The notes under the pieces are model-generated. The model did no database searches. It was given only the letters and a program-made list of their open reading frames with translations, and was not told the origin of the DNA. Positions 9,788 to 18,674 of a stretch of DNA of 64,000 bases are shown here, in pieces. Position 1 is the stretch's first letter. Each line of letters begins with the position of its first letter. A program made the position numbers and the translations under genes. Origin of the DNA: Peptacetobacter hominis (lineage in GTDB: Bacteria; Bacillota; Clostridia; Peptostreptococcales; Peptostreptococcaceae); NCBI RefSeq assembly GCF_006861675.1, contig NZ_SGJB01000008.1:1-64000 (forward strand), in the 5' to 3' direction.

Positions 9788-10204
9788 TTAGTTTATTTCC
9801 TTCCAGTCATCCACCATATCCTGAAGATATGTAGTATCTATTACCTCATCTATGGCAGACTTCATTCTTTTCCACACAAATCGTGTGGCGCATTTTGAAG
9901 TGTTATCACATTTTCCACTATCAGAAAGACACTCAGAAATTGTTATAGGCCCCTCAAGAACTCTGAGTATATCTCCTACAGATATTTCCTCCGGATGTTT
10001 TGCTAAAACATACCCTCCCTGAGCACCTCTTATACTTTTTACAAGACCAGATTTTTTCAGTTTTGAAAATATCTGTTCAAGGTACCGCTCAGATATATTC
10101 TGTCTTTCAGATATATGTTTTATGGATACAGGTCCATTATCATAATTGAGTGCAAGCTCCAGCATTGCTTTAAGACCGTATCGTCCTTTTGTAGAAAGCT
10201 TCAT
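9788..10204 (-). CDS. iscR: Rrf2-family regulator, IscR-like
   Basis: Winged-helix Rrf2 regulator of 138 residues heading the cluster-assembly operon. The DNA-binding helix region QNISERYLEQIFSKLKKSG and the wing GAQGGYVLAK are typical. Cysteines 92, 99 and 105 reproduce the spacing used to hold a [2Fe-2S] cluster in E. coli IscR. This favours IscR over the cysteine-metabolism regulator CymR, which lacks them. It is expected to repress its own operon when clusters are sufficient; a matching operator overlaps the promoter. The start has a GAGGGTG Shine-Dalgarno sequence. Confidence 0.88.
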   Translation of the reverse strand: MKLSTKGRYGLKAMLELALNYDNGPVSIKHISERQNISERYLEQIFSKLKKSGLVKSIRGAQGGYVLAKHPEEISVGDILRVLEGPITISECLSDSGKCDNTSKCATRFVWKRMKSAIDEVIDTTYLQDMVDDWKEIN

Positions 10205-10246
10205 TTTTACACCCTCTTTTAATTCCTACCTTTTTACTATGGTTTA

Positions 10247-10279
10247 ATGATATTATATCCTACTATTTTTGTCAACATT
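10247..10279 (-). promoter_or_regulatory. isc operon promoter with IscR-type operator
   Basis: TTGACA (10275-10270), a 17-bp spacer and TATCAT (10252-10247) form the promoter. Bases 10279-10255 on the minus strand match the E. coli type 1 IscR consensus at about 20 of 25 positions, including the central GAC and AGT. The site covers the -35 element, which fits repression by IscR. The consensus was recalled, not computed against a matrix. Confidence 0.65.
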
Positions 10280-10383
10280 AATTTGAACTTATGTCCATAT
10301 TATTTTTTCTATATATATGACTTAGTTTATAGTTATCTTTTTAATATTTTAATACTGTTTGATTTTTTCTTTAAGATATAAAA

Positions 10384-10407
10384 AAACGGACACACAAGTA
10401 TCCGTTT
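10384..10407 (-). terminator. Terminator of rarA
   Basis: The stem AAACGGA (10384-10390) pairs with TCCGTTT (10401-10407) around a 10-base loop. A T run follows on the minus strand, immediately after the rarA stop codon. Confidence 0.8.
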
Positions 10408-10413
10408 AAACTG

Positions 10414-11697
10414 TTATTTATTTTTATTTTTTCCTTTTACTGCCATCCAATAATTATTATACGCATTTTCATTTTTATTTATTCCCGGATTGTAATATTT
10501 CTTTCCTTTTAATCCAGAAGGCATATATTCCTGTTTCACCCAGCTGTTTTCATAGTTGTGAGGATATTTATAATCAACTCCTCTTCCAAGACAAGCTGCT
10601 CCACTGTAATGAGCATCTTTTAAGTGATCCGGTATATCCCCCGTATCTATTTTATCAAGGTCTGACAGAGCACTATCTATTGCCATAATAGCCGAATTGG
10701 ACTTTGGACACTGCGCCAGATATATTGTAGCCTGTGCAAGCGGAATTCTCGCTTCCGGAAATCCAAGCTGAAGAGCAGATGCAACACACGAATACGTTAT
10801 AGATACTGCATTCGGTACCGCAAGCCCTACATCCTCTGATGCAACACATAAAAGCCTTCTGCAGATATTCTGGATATCTCCGGCTTTTACAAGCCTTGCC
10901 AGATAGTGTATTGAAGCGTCCGGATCAGAACCTCTCAACGATTTATGAAATGCTGATAATATGGAATATCCATCGTCCCCGCCTCTATCATATCCAAGCG
11001 GCCTTTCAGAAAGTCCTTTTTCAGCATTTTCTATGGTTATACTTACTTTATTTTCCGAGATATCAGTTCCCATGCTTATCAGAAGCTCAAGTCTGTTGAG
11101 TGCATTTCTCATGTCTCCATCACTGGTATCTGCTATATATTCAAGAACTCTCGGTTCCGTATATATATCATTATATATTTTCTGTTTTTTTAATTTATCT
11201 ATACTTTTTTCAAGCCCTGATATTATATCTTTTCTATCTATTTTTCTGAATTCAAATACAGTACTTCTACTCAATATAGCCTTGTATATAACAAAATAGG
11301 GATTATCAGCTGTACTTGCTATAAGTGTTACAGAGCCATTTTCTATAACTTCCAGCAGAGACTGCTGTTGTTTTCTGTTCAGTGCCTGTATTTCATCAAG
11401 CATAAGAAGTATACCATTATATGAAAAAAGATCCCCCTGTGCAGAATCAATTACTTCTTTAATTTCTTTTACCCCACAGTTTACCGCATTAAGTTTTACA
11501 TATTTTTTCCCTGTTGCATTTGCTATTATATTTGCAAGTGTAGTTTTTCCGGTTCCTGGAGGCCCATAAAATATCATGTTAGGTATATTTCCACTTTCAA
11601 GAAGTTTGTTCATTACCTTCCCTTTTCCGATTATGTGAGACTGACCTACCATATCATCTATTTTTTCAGGTCTCATTCTATCTGCAAGTGGCTGCAT
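10414..11697 (-). CDS. rarA: Replication-associated recombination protein A (RarA/MgsA)
   Basis: AAA+ ATPase of the clamp-loader superfamily that acts at stalled or damaged replication forks. The 427-residue protein has Walker A GPPGTGKTTLAN, Walker B LMLDEIQAL, sensor 1 STADNPYF and the arginine-finger region LSRSTVFEF. The C-terminal tetramerisation domain includes LAQCPKSNS and ends HYSGAACLGRGVDYKYPHNY. The frame extends to 11730, but AAAGGAG lies eight bases before ATG 11697, which gives MQPLADRMRPEKIDD, the usual N-terminus. It sits just downstream of codY behind a weak hairpin. Confidence 0.95.
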   Translation of the reverse strand: MQPLADRMRPEKIDDMVGQSHIIGKGKVMNKLLESGNIPNMIFYGPPGTGKTTLANIIANATGKKYVKLNAVNCGVKEIKEVIDSAQGDLFSYNGILLMLDEIQALNRKQQQSLLEVIENGSVTLIASTADNPYFVIYKAILSRSTVFEFRKIDRKDIISGLEKSIDKLKKQKIYNDIYTEPRVLEYIADTSDGDMRNALNRLELLISMGTDISENKVSITIENAEKGLSERPLGYDRGGDDGYSILSAFHKSLRGSDPDASIHYLARLVKAGDIQNICRRLLCVASEDVGLAVPNAVSITYSCVASALQLGFPEARIPLAQATIYLAQCPKSNSAIMAIDSALSDLDKIDTGDIPDHLKDAHYSGAACLGRGVDYKYPHNYENSWVKQEYMPSGLKGKKYYNPGINKNENAYNNYWMAVKGKNKNK

Positions 11698-11721
11698 ATT
11701 ATCAGCTCCTTTACGTATTAA

Positions 11722-11745
11722 AAAGGACACCTTGCGATGTCCTTT
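11722..11745 (-). terminator. Hairpin after codY
   Basis: The stem AAAGGACA (11722-11729) pairs with TGTCCTTT (11738-11745) and is followed by TTTTTAAT on the minus strand. It lies between the codY stop and the rarA Shine-Dalgarno sequence, so it may end codY transcripts or reduce read-through into rarA. Confidence 0.65.
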
Positions 11746-11761
11746 GAATTATATTTTATTT

Positions 11762-12547
11762 TTATCTGTTTTCTTTTGTTTTCGCAAGTTCTTCAAGAAG
11801 CTTGTCGTTAAGTATTCTTATATGAGTTCCCTTCATTCCAAGAGATCTTGATTCTATCACACCAGCACTTTCAAATTTTCTAAGTGCGTTTACTATTACT
11901 GATCTTGTTATACCAACTCTGTCTGCTATCTTACTTGCAACAAGAAGCCCCTCTTTACCATCAAGCTCGGCAAATATATGCTCAACTGCCTCAAGCTCTG
12001 AATATGAAAGAGTTCCTATAGCCATCTGAACAACAGCTTTCTTTCTCATTTCCTCTTCAAGTTCCTCACTTACAGCTCTTAGTATTTCAAGGCCAACAAC
12101 TGTAGCAGAGTATTCAGCTACTACAAGATCTTCATCTGTATACTCATCATTGTATCTTGTTATTATAAGAGTTCCAAGTCTTTCTCCACTTCCGTGTATA
12201 GGAACTACAACAGTTTTTTTGTCAAGTCTGTCATGTTCAAACGGGAATATTTTCAGCATTTCTTCCCCTGTTATGTTTTCTTTTGTATCATTTATCTTTA
12301 AAAGATTTTTTGTATATTCTTCAGGGAATCTCTTCTGCTTTGTAAGCTCGTCTTCTATAACTGAGCTGTCTTCTTCATCATGAAGATGAAGTCCTAAAAC
12401 CTTACCTTTTGCACTGACAATATAAGTATTAGAAGTCAGTACCTCTCCAAGAACACCTGCAAGAACATTGAAAGAAACACTGCTTCCACCGCTTGTCTGA
12501 AGTGTCTTGTTTATTTTTCTGGTTTTCTGTAATAATTCGCTTACCAT
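11762..12547 (-). CDS. codY: Global transcriptional regulator CodY
   Basis: Represses nutrient-acquisition genes when GTP and branched-chain amino acids are abundant. The 261-residue length is standard. An N-terminal GAF-type ligand domain (about residues 1-155) is followed by a winged helix with [23 protein letters not shown] near residue 207-229 (the invariant recognition helix), ending [11 protein letters not shown]. In B. subtilis xerC and clpQ-clpY lie between topA and codY; here they are absent and codY follows topA by 202 bp. That gap shows no terminator and no strong promoter. Likely targets in this window are the brnQ genes. Confidence 0.97.
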   Translation of the reverse strand: MVSELLQKTRKINKTLQTSGGSSVSFNVLAGVLGEVLTSNTYIVSAKGKVLGLHLHDEEDSSVIEDELTKQKRFPEEYTKNLLKINDTKENITGEEMLKIFPFEHDRLDKKTVVVPIHGSGERLGTLIITRYNDEYTDEDLVVAEYSATVVGLEILRAVSEELEEEMRKKAVVQMAIGTLSYSELEAVEHIFAELDGKEGLLVASKIADRVGITRSVIVNALRKFESAGVIESRSLGMKGTHIRILNDKLLEELAKTKENR

Positions 12548-12749
12548 AAAATCATCTCCTTGTATGCCTATGCATTATTTTATAGTCTAATATTTTTTAT
12601 TTAAGTACACTTTTATTCCTATTCTAATGAAAGGTTATCATACTTTGAGATTATTTTCAACATAATTTTTATACTTTTTTAAATTTTCAATATTTTCGCT
12701 TAATACATTCTATTCATCCTATAATTTTAAATCTAATATAGAATATACT

Positions 12750-14834
12750 TTATTCGTTTTCTTTAGATTCAACGGAAATTTCATATCCGCATTCTTTATT
12801 TGAGCATATATGCTTTGTTTCTTTCTTTGATACTTTTTCTGTCATATATGAACCGCATTCAGGACATTTTTCCTCTACCGGTTTGTTCCACTCTACAAAA
12901 TCACACTCAGGGTATCTGCTGCATCCATAGAATGCTCTTCCTTTTTTAGACTTTCTAAGTATTATATCTCCCTCTCCGCACTTAGGACATTTTACACCTA
13001 TTTTGTTGACTATAGGTCTTGTTGTTTTACATTCCGGATAATTTTTACATGCCATAAACTTACCGAATCTACCGTATTTTATTACCATGTGTTCACCACA
13101 GTTTTCACATATTTCATCGGTTTCAATATCCATATTAATTTTTTCAAGATTTTCAAGTGCATCCTTTATAGCATCTGCAAAAGGCTCATAGGATTCTTTT
13201 ACAACAACCTTCCAGTCAGCCTCTCCCATTTCAATTGTATCGAGTTTATTCTCAAGATCCGCTGTAAAATCCACATCCATAAGCTGAGAGAAATTAACCT
13301 CAAGTATATCTGTTACAAGTTTTCCAAGTTCGGTAGGAACAAGACTTGTTCCGTTTTTTTCTACATATTCTCTATTAAGTATAGTTGCAATTGTAGGAGC
13401 ATATGTACTAGGTCTTCCTATTCCAAGTTCCTCAAGAGTTTTTACGAGACTTGCCTCTGTATATCTTGCCGGTGGCTGAGTAAAATGCTGCTCCGGCATT
13501 ATCTCATCTACACTAAGCACATCTCCCTGAGAAATTTCAGGAAGTATTCTGTCTTCTCTACCTACAAAATTATATACTTTTGTATACCCATCAAAGATCA
13601 TTTTTGATCCTGTAGCTCTGAAAGTATATCCATCTATATCAGACTCTATTGTCATCTGCTCAAATACAGAATCCCGCATCTGACTTGCGATAAATCTTCT
13701 CCATATAAGATTATAAAGTTTATACTGATCCTTTGACAGAGAGTCTTTTATACTTTCAGGAGTTCTTTCTGCTGATGTAGGTCTTATAGCCTCGTGAGCG
13801 TCCTGAACTTTTTTACCACTCTGTTTTGTCTGTTTTTTTTCTTCTCCATAATAATCCGGTCCAAGATTTTCTAGTATGTACGCCTTTGCTTTTTCCTTTG
13901 CTTCATCAGAAAGTCTATTTGAGTCAGTTCTTATGTATGAAACAAGACCTGTTATACCTTCGCCTTTTATTTCTACCCCTTCATAAAGTTCCTGTGCTAT
14001 TTTCATTGTCTTTTTGGTAGAAAATCCAAGTCTGTTTACACCTTCCTGCTGAAGGACACTTGTCGTAAACGGTTTTGGAGGACTCTTTCTTCTCTTTCTT
14101 GAGTCAATTCTATCCGCTGAAACTGTTTTACCTTCTATTATATCTGTTATTTTTTTCATTTCATCTTCACTGTTTATTTCTATTTTTTCGTTATCTTTAC
14201 TGTGAAGTCTGAAAACTATTATTTCATTATCTTTTGTAGATGTTTCTATATCCAAAGTCCAGTATTCCTTTGGTTCAAATGCGTCTATTTCTTTTTCTCT
14301 GTCACATATAAGTTTTGTTGTAACAGACTGAACTCTACCTGCACTAAGACCTTTCCTTACCTTCTGCCACAGTACAGGACTTATCTGATAGCCAAGAAGT
14401 CTGTCTATTACTCTTCTGGCCTGCTGAGCATCTACAAGATCTATATTTATTTTTCTAGGATTTTTTATAGCCTTTTTTATGGCATCCTTTGTTATTTCGT
14501 GAAATTCTATTCTACACGGCTCATTTTCATCTATCCCCAGAATATACTCAAGATGCCATGATATAGCCTCACCTTCTCTATCGGGGTCGGTAGCAAGATA
14601 GACTTTACTTGCCTTCTTCGCTGTCTTTTTAAGATCTTTTATAAGATCTCCCTTTCCTCTTATATTTATATATCCCGGTTCAAAATTGTTTTCTATATCT
14701 ATACCTAGCTTACTCTTGGGAAGGTCTCTTATATGACCTACAGAAGCCTTAACTGTGTAATGGCTTTTCCCCAGATATCTTTCTATAGTTTTTGCCTTTG
14801 CAGGTGATTCCACAATAACAAGTATTTTTGCCAA
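12750..14834 (-). CDS. topA: DNA topoisomerase I
   Basis: Type IA topoisomerase that relaxes negative supercoils. The Toprim start is AKILVIVESPAKAKTIE and the acidic DPDREGEA follows. The catalytic tyrosine is in SYIRTDSNRLS (near residue 300). Three four-cysteine zinc fingers close the protein (CENCGEH, CPKCGEG and CPECGSY, each with a partner Cys pair). An ATG at 14849 lacks a Shine-Dalgarno sequence. TTG 14834 has GGGGGTG upstream and gives the family's usual N-terminus, so it is preferred, for a length of 694 residues. It follows dprA closely, as in B. subtilis. Confidence 0.95.
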   Translation of the reverse strand: MAKILVIVESPAKAKTIERYLGKSHYTVKASVGHIRDLPKSKLGIDIENNFEPGYINIRGKGDLIKDLKKTAKKASKVYLATDPDREGEAISWHLEYILGIDENEPCRIEFHEITKDAIKKAIKNPRKINIDLVDAQQARRVIDRLLGYQISPVLWQKVRKGLSAGRVQSVTTKLICDREKEIDAFEPKEYWTLDIETSTKDNEIIVFRLHSKDNEKIEINSEDEMKKITDIIEGKTVSADRIDSRKRRKSPPKPFTTSVLQQEGVNRLGFSTKKTMKIAQELYEGVEIKGEGITGLVSYIRTDSNRLSDEAKEKAKAYILENLGPDYYGEEKKQTKQSGKKVQDAHEAIRPTSAERTPESIKDSLSKDQYKLYNLIWRRFIASQMRDSVFEQMTIESDIDGYTFRATGSKMIFDGYTKVYNFVGREDRILPEISQGDVLSVDEIMPEQHFTQPPARYTEASLVKTLEELGIGRPSTYAPTIATILNREYVEKNGTSLVPTELGKLVTDILEVNFSQLMDVDFTADLENKLDTIEMGEADWKVVVKESYEPFADAIKDALENLEKINMDIETDEICENCGEHMVIKYGRFGKFMACKNYPECKTTRPIVNKIGVKCPKCGEGDIILRKSKKGRAFYGCSRYPECDFVEWNKPVEEKCPECGSYMTEKVSKKETKHICSNKECGYEISVESKENE

Positions 14835-14855
14835 AATACACACCCCCACATAACG

Positions 14856-15962
14856 TTAAATTCTCAGGCTGTATTTTCCCGCCGATGTTTCAATTATAAT
14901 ATCGTACAGCTTGAGTTTTTCTATTGCTGGATTTACCTTATTTATATTCATACCGGTAAACTCACATATACTGTCTATACCGATTTCTCCATGTTTTTTT
15001 ATAACAGATACTATTATATCTGATTCATCATCAATTATTTGCTGTACAGAGCTTTGTTTATCTTTTTTAGAGGCAGCTGATATATTCATAAACTCATATG
15101 ATTCAAGAATATCAATTATCCCGGATACAGGTTTTGCCCCATCTTTTATAAGATTATGGCATCCTCTGCTCATATCAGAAAAAATACTTCCGGGAACAGC
15201 AAACACATTTTTCCCATGCTCTGCTGCAAATTCAGCTGTTATCAAAGCACCGCTTTTTTCTGCAGCCTCTACAACAACCACTCCATCACTTAAACCGCTT
15301 ATAATTCTGTTTCTATTTGCAAAATAATACGGTTTTACATCCTTTTCTATTCCATGTTCTGATATTACAGCTCCTCCACATTCCACAATCCTATTCATAA
15401 GACCTATATTCGTCTTTGGAAGTGGATTGTCTATTCCCGAGCCGAGAACTCCGAATGTAATTCCACCAGAATCAATACAGCTTTTCTGAGATATTGCATC
15501 TATTCCAATAGCAAGTCCACTTATTATATCGATTCCATATCCGGAAAGTTCTGAAGATATTTTCTTTGCGCATTCTTTACCATAAACAGTAGGTTTTCTT
15601 GAACCTACCATACCTATAGAAAAATTTTTATTAAGTCTTTCTATATTCCCTTTGTAAAAAATAACTTTTGGTGAATCATATATATCAAAAAGCCTTCCTG
15701 GATAATCACTGTCACCCTGCACTGTATATAAAACTTTTTTTCTGTACAGTTTTTCTTTATAATCATCAAGATAGGCTCTGTTTTTCAGATCCAATATTCT
15801 GTTTTTAGTTTTTTCGTTTACTCCTTCAAGATTATATATTGTTTTTACAGAAAAATCAAATATATCTTTTAGATTATTACACTGATTTTCTATTTTTTCT
15901 ATTGTTTTTCCACTGCATCCCACAACTCCATAAAGCCATAAATAAACATCTCTTATTTCCAT
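14856..15962 (-). CDS. dprA: DNA-processing protein DprA
   Basis: Loads RecA on single-stranded DNA taken up during transformation. The Rossmann-like core shows GMVGSRKPTVYGKECAKK, SGLAIGIDAISQ and GSGIDNPLPKTN. It also has FANRNRIISGLSDGVVVVEA and SGALITAEFAAEHGKNVFAV. A helical N-terminal region (1-70) and a C-terminal winged-helix domain (about 300-368) complete a full-length protein of 368 residues. It forms a competence-like pair with yifB/comM upstream. The pilin-like genes at 39-41 kb may serve related DNA uptake, but this is inference. Confidence 0.95.
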   Translation of the reverse strand: MEIRDVYLWLYGVVGCSGKTIEKIENQCNNLKDIFDFSVKTIYNLEGVNEKTKNRILDLKNRAYLDDYKEKLYRKKVLYTVQGDSDYPGRLFDIYDSPKVIFYKGNIERLNKNFSIGMVGSRKPTVYGKECAKKISSELSGYGIDIISGLAIGIDAISQKSCIDSGGITFGVLGSGIDNPLPKTNIGLMNRIVECGGAVISEHGIEKDVKPYYFANRNRIISGLSDGVVVVEAAEKSGALITAEFAAEHGKNVFAVPGSIFSDMSRGCHNLIKDGAKPVSGIIDILESYEFMNISAASKKDKQSSVQQIIDDESDIIVSVIKKHGEIGIDSICEFTGMNINKVNPAIEKLKLYDIIIETSAGKYSLRI

Positions 15963-15983
15963 TTTATCCTCCCAAAGCGTTAC

Positions 15984-16012
15984 AAAGGATAGATTTTAGC
16001 CATCTATCCTTT
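15984..16012. other. Hairpin between yifB and dprA
   Basis: A 10-bp perfect stem, AAAGGATAGA (15984-15993) with TCTATCCTTT (16003-16012), occupies the 104-bp gap. The longer T run lies on the plus-strand side, although both flanking genes are on the minus strand. On the minus strand only TTT follows, so it is at best a leaky terminator of yifB. Confidence 0.6.
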
Positions 16013-16066
16013 TTTAATACTTACTTTTATAATCTTTTCTATTTTCAAAATATATAATCATAATTT

Positions 16067-17608
16067 TTATATATAATTTTTTTCAAAATATTTATAATAC
16101 ACTCTTCTCATAGAAAATGCCTCCAGAATATCACTTTCTGAAATAACTTCTCTATTTTCTATATCTGATATGGTTCTTGCAAGAGCCATTATTCTCGTAT
16201 AAGCTCTATTGCTCAATCTATATTTATCAAATATCAGTTTCATAGCAGCCTGTGCATTTTTATCCATCCTGCAGTATTTATCTATATCTCTCCCTGACAT
16301 ACTTCTGTTTGTTATTTTATTATTTCCAAATCTTTTTTTCTGTATTTTTCTGGCTGACTCCACTCTTTTTCTTATATCTTCTGAAGTTTCACCCTCACTT
16401 AAGTTATTCATTTCCTCAAATGTAATGGAATTCACTTCTACAAAGATATCTATTCTATCAAGAAGAGGCCCTGATAATTTTCCTCTATATCTTTCAATCT
16501 CATACGTTCTGCACCTGCACTCTCTGTCTGAACCAGAGTATCCGCATGGACATGGATTCATCGCTGCAACAAGCATAAAATCGCTTGGGTAACTTATACT
16601 ATATCTCGACCTTGATATATCGACTTTTCTATCCTCTATAGGCTGTCTGAGAGCTTCCAGTGTTTTTCTATCAAACTCTGCAACTTCATCAAGAAACAAA
16701 ACACCCAGGTGTGCCATTGTTATTTCCCCCGCTCTTGCATCAGCTCCACCACCTATAATTGCTATTTCAGTAGATGTATGATGAGGCGATCTGAAAGGTC
16801 TTCTTTTTATAAGTCCGTTTCCACTTCCGTATACACTATATATTTTGCTTACTTCAATCATCTCAGATTCATCCATAGATGGCATTATACCTGGTATTCT
16901 TTTTGCCATAAATGACTTTCCTGAGCCAGGCGGTCCTATCATAAGCATATTGTGTCCCCCTGCAGCTGCTACCTCCGCACACCTTTTCAGAAAAGTATTT
17001 CCTTTTATATCCGAAAAATCCAGACTTTCATAACTCTGTTTTTCTTTTGAAATACGGTATATTTTACCTCTTCTTTCCTCAATATGCTCATATTTTATTA
17101 TTCCGTTCAAAAAATCCATACTTTCCTTCAATGTTTTTATGGGAATTATATCTATACCCTCAACAAACATACACTCTGAATAATTATCCTCCGGTATAAA
17201 AATTCTTTTAAATCCTCTTTCCATACTTCCTATGACAATAGGCAGTATTCCTCTTATTCTCTTTAGATTTCCGTCAAGAGATAATTCGCCGACAAATATA
17301 CTTTCATTTATATACTCTACGCTTTTTCTTATATTACCTCTCATTATTCCAAGAGCTATTGGAAAATCCAGAAAAGACCCCTGCTTTTTTACATCTGCCG
17401 GAGATAGATTTACAACTATTCTTGAGTTAGGAAATCTATATCCACTATTTATTATTGCAGACTTGACTCGTTCTCTTGCTTCCTTTATCTCCGTTCCCGG
17501 AAGTCCAACTATACTGAATGAAGGTATCCCTTTTGTTATATCAGTTTCAACTGATACATCAAAACTGTCCACTCCAAAAATATTGCTTGATATAATTATA
17601 CTTATCAA
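16067..17608 (-). CDS. comM: YifB/ComM family Mg-chelatase-like AAA+ ATPase
   Basis: AAA+ ATPase related to Mg-chelatase subunit I; in Haemophilus and Vibrio, ComM drives branch migration during transformation. The N-terminal domain has GLPGTEIKEARERVKSAI and VNLSPADVKKQG. Walker A is GPPGSGKSFMAK and Walker B is LFLDEVAEF. The AAMNPCPCGYSG zinc-like cysteine segment and the arginine-finger region are followed by a C-terminal helical domain (LSNRAYTRIMALARTISD). Length is 513 residues. It lies between yraN and dprA, a common arrangement in Clostridia. Confidence 0.93.
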   Translation of the reverse strand: MISIIISSNIFGVDSFDVSVETDITKGIPSFSIVGLPGTEIKEARERVKSAIINSGYRFPNSRIVVNLSPADVKKQGSFLDFPIALGIMRGNIRKSVEYINESIFVGELSLDGNLKRIRGILPIVIGSMERGFKRIFIPEDNYSECMFVEGIDIIPIKTLKESMDFLNGIIKYEHIEERRGKIYRISKEKQSYESLDFSDIKGNTFLKRCAEVAAAGGHNMLMIGPPGSGKSFMAKRIPGIMPSMDESEMIEVSKIYSVYGSGNGLIKRRPFRSPHHTSTEIAIIGGGADARAGEITMAHLGVLFLDEVAEFDRKTLEALRQPIEDRKVDISRSRYSISYPSDFMLVAAMNPCPCGYSGSDRECRCRTYEIERYRGKLSGPLLDRIDIFVEVNSITFEEMNNLSEGETSEDIRKRVESARKIQKKRFGNNKITNRSMSGRDIDKYCRMDKNAQAAMKLIFDKYRLSNRAYTRIMALARTISDIENREVISESDILEAFSMRRVYYKYFEKNYI

Positions 17609-17623
17609 TATATCTCACCTCTT

Positions 17624-17968
17624 TTAGAATGCATTTACAATATGTCTCAGTTTTCTATCCGACATATATACTTCAATTACATCAAATCTTATATCTTTTT
17701 CTGTTATGTTTCTTTCTGCAAGATAACATTTCGCTGTGTTTATTATTCTTCTCTGCTTTTCTATGTTTACCGCTTCTGCCGGGTATCCAAAATTTATATT
17801 ATTTCTGCTTTTGACTTCTATAAATACTATTTCATCGTCTATTTCTGCTATTATGTCTATCTCACCATATTTCGACCAGTAATTTCTTTCTATTACTTCT
17901 CCATTTCTTGATTCGATATATTCTACAGCTATATCTTCTCCTCTTTTTCCTTTTTCTTTGTTATCCAT
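17624..17968 (-). CDS. YraN/UPF0102 family endonuclease-like protein
   Basis: Small 114-residue member of UPF0102. The fold is a PD-(D/E)XK nuclease: GKRGEDIAVEYIE, then YGEIDIIAEIDDEIVFIEVKSR, which supplies Asp, Glu and Lys of the site. Its cellular role is unsettled. The gene directly precedes yifB with a 15-bp gap and ends the rnhB-yraN-dprA-topA neighbourhood known from B. subtilis. Confidence 0.9.
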   Translation of the reverse strand: MDNKEKGKRGEDIAVEYIESRNGEVIERNYWSKYGEIDIIAEIDDEIVFIEVKSRNNINFGYPAEAVNIEKQRRIINTAKCYLAERNITEKDIRFDVIEVYMSDRKLRHIVNAF

Positions 17969-18049
17969 AATATAACACCTCCCTTAGATTTATTTTTTCC
18001 TATGATTTATTTTATATACATTAAAATTTTTCTGTATTTTCCATTAATA

Positions 18050-18078
18050 TTTACATAGTTTTATTTTAGATGTATATT
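18050..18078 (+). promoter_or_regulatory. Promoter of the flavin reductase gene
   Basis: TTTACA (18050-18055), a 17-bp spacer and TATATT (18073-18078) precede the only plus-strand gene. A TGAGGTG Shine-Dalgarno sequence lies at 18100-18106. Confidence 0.5.
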
Positions 18079-18111
18079 ATTGATATAAATTATATTTAGT
18101 GAGGTGTTTTT

Positions 18112-18618
18112 ATGCTAAAAAAAATCGATGTAAAGGAACTTCATGAAAATCCGTTTACTCTTATAGGTGATGACTGGGCCCTTCTGGGAGCAGGTGACAA
18201 AGATAAATTCAACTCTATGACTGTAAGCTGGGGTGGTGTAGGTATACTTTGGAAAAATCCTGTTACAACTGTATATGTCAGACAGTCAAGATATACAAAG
18301 GAATTTATGGACAATAACGAATACTACACTCTTACATTCTTAAAGGATGGACATAAAAAGGAACTTACTCTTTTAGGTACTAAATCAGGTAGAGATATAG
18401 ACAAGATGAACGATAGTGGTCTTACTCCTATAGAAGTTGAAAACGGTATAACTTATGAAGAGGCAAAACTTGTATTTGTCTGCAGAAAACTTTTCAAAAA
18501 TGATCTTCTTAAAGAGCAGTTTGTAGATGAAAGTGTATTTGATGCCTGTTATCCTGATGCAGATGATTTCCATACTATGTATATAGGTGAAATAACTGCC
18601 TGCTATATATCTGAATAA
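18112..18618 (+). CDS. Flavin reductase-like FMN-binding protein
   Basis: Predicted FMN-binding split-barrel protein of the flavin reductase family, 168 residues. The segment DDWALLGAGDKDKFNSMTVS is the usual start of the flavin-binding barrel, followed by WGGVGILWKNPVTTVYVR and a region ending DFHTMYIGEI. The physiological acceptor is not evident. It is the only plus-strand gene in the window and converges with an FMN-dependent dehydrogenase across a shared terminator. It has its own promoter, so it may be a recent insertion into the rnhB-yraN interval. Confidence 0.85.
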   Translation: MLKKIDVKELHENPFTLIGDDWALLGAGDKDKFNSMTVSWGGVGILWKNPVTTVYVRQSRYTKEFMDNNEYYTLTFLKDGHKKELTLLGTKSGRDIDKMNDSGLTPIEVENGITYEEAKLVFVCRKLFKNDLLKEQFVDESVFDACYPDADDFHTMYIGEITACYISE

Positions 18619-18621
18619 AAT

Positions 18622-18655
18622 AAAAAGGAACTGTTCTTCTAAACAGTTCCTTTTT
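18622..18655. terminator. Bidirectional terminator between convergent genes
   Basis: A 14-bp perfect stem, AAAAAGGAACTGTT (18622-18635) with AACAGTTCCTTTTT (18642-18655), has a six-base loop and T runs on both strands. It serves the plus-strand flavin reductase and the minus-strand FMN dehydrogenase. Confidence 0.93.
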
Positions 18656-18674
18656 TGATAGATTTTAAATGTTA

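Noticed and set aside
12662..12710. CodY autoregulation box before codY
   Set aside because: The best candidate, AATTTTCAATATTTT, has four mismatches to the consensus, which is expected by chance in DNA this rich in A and T.
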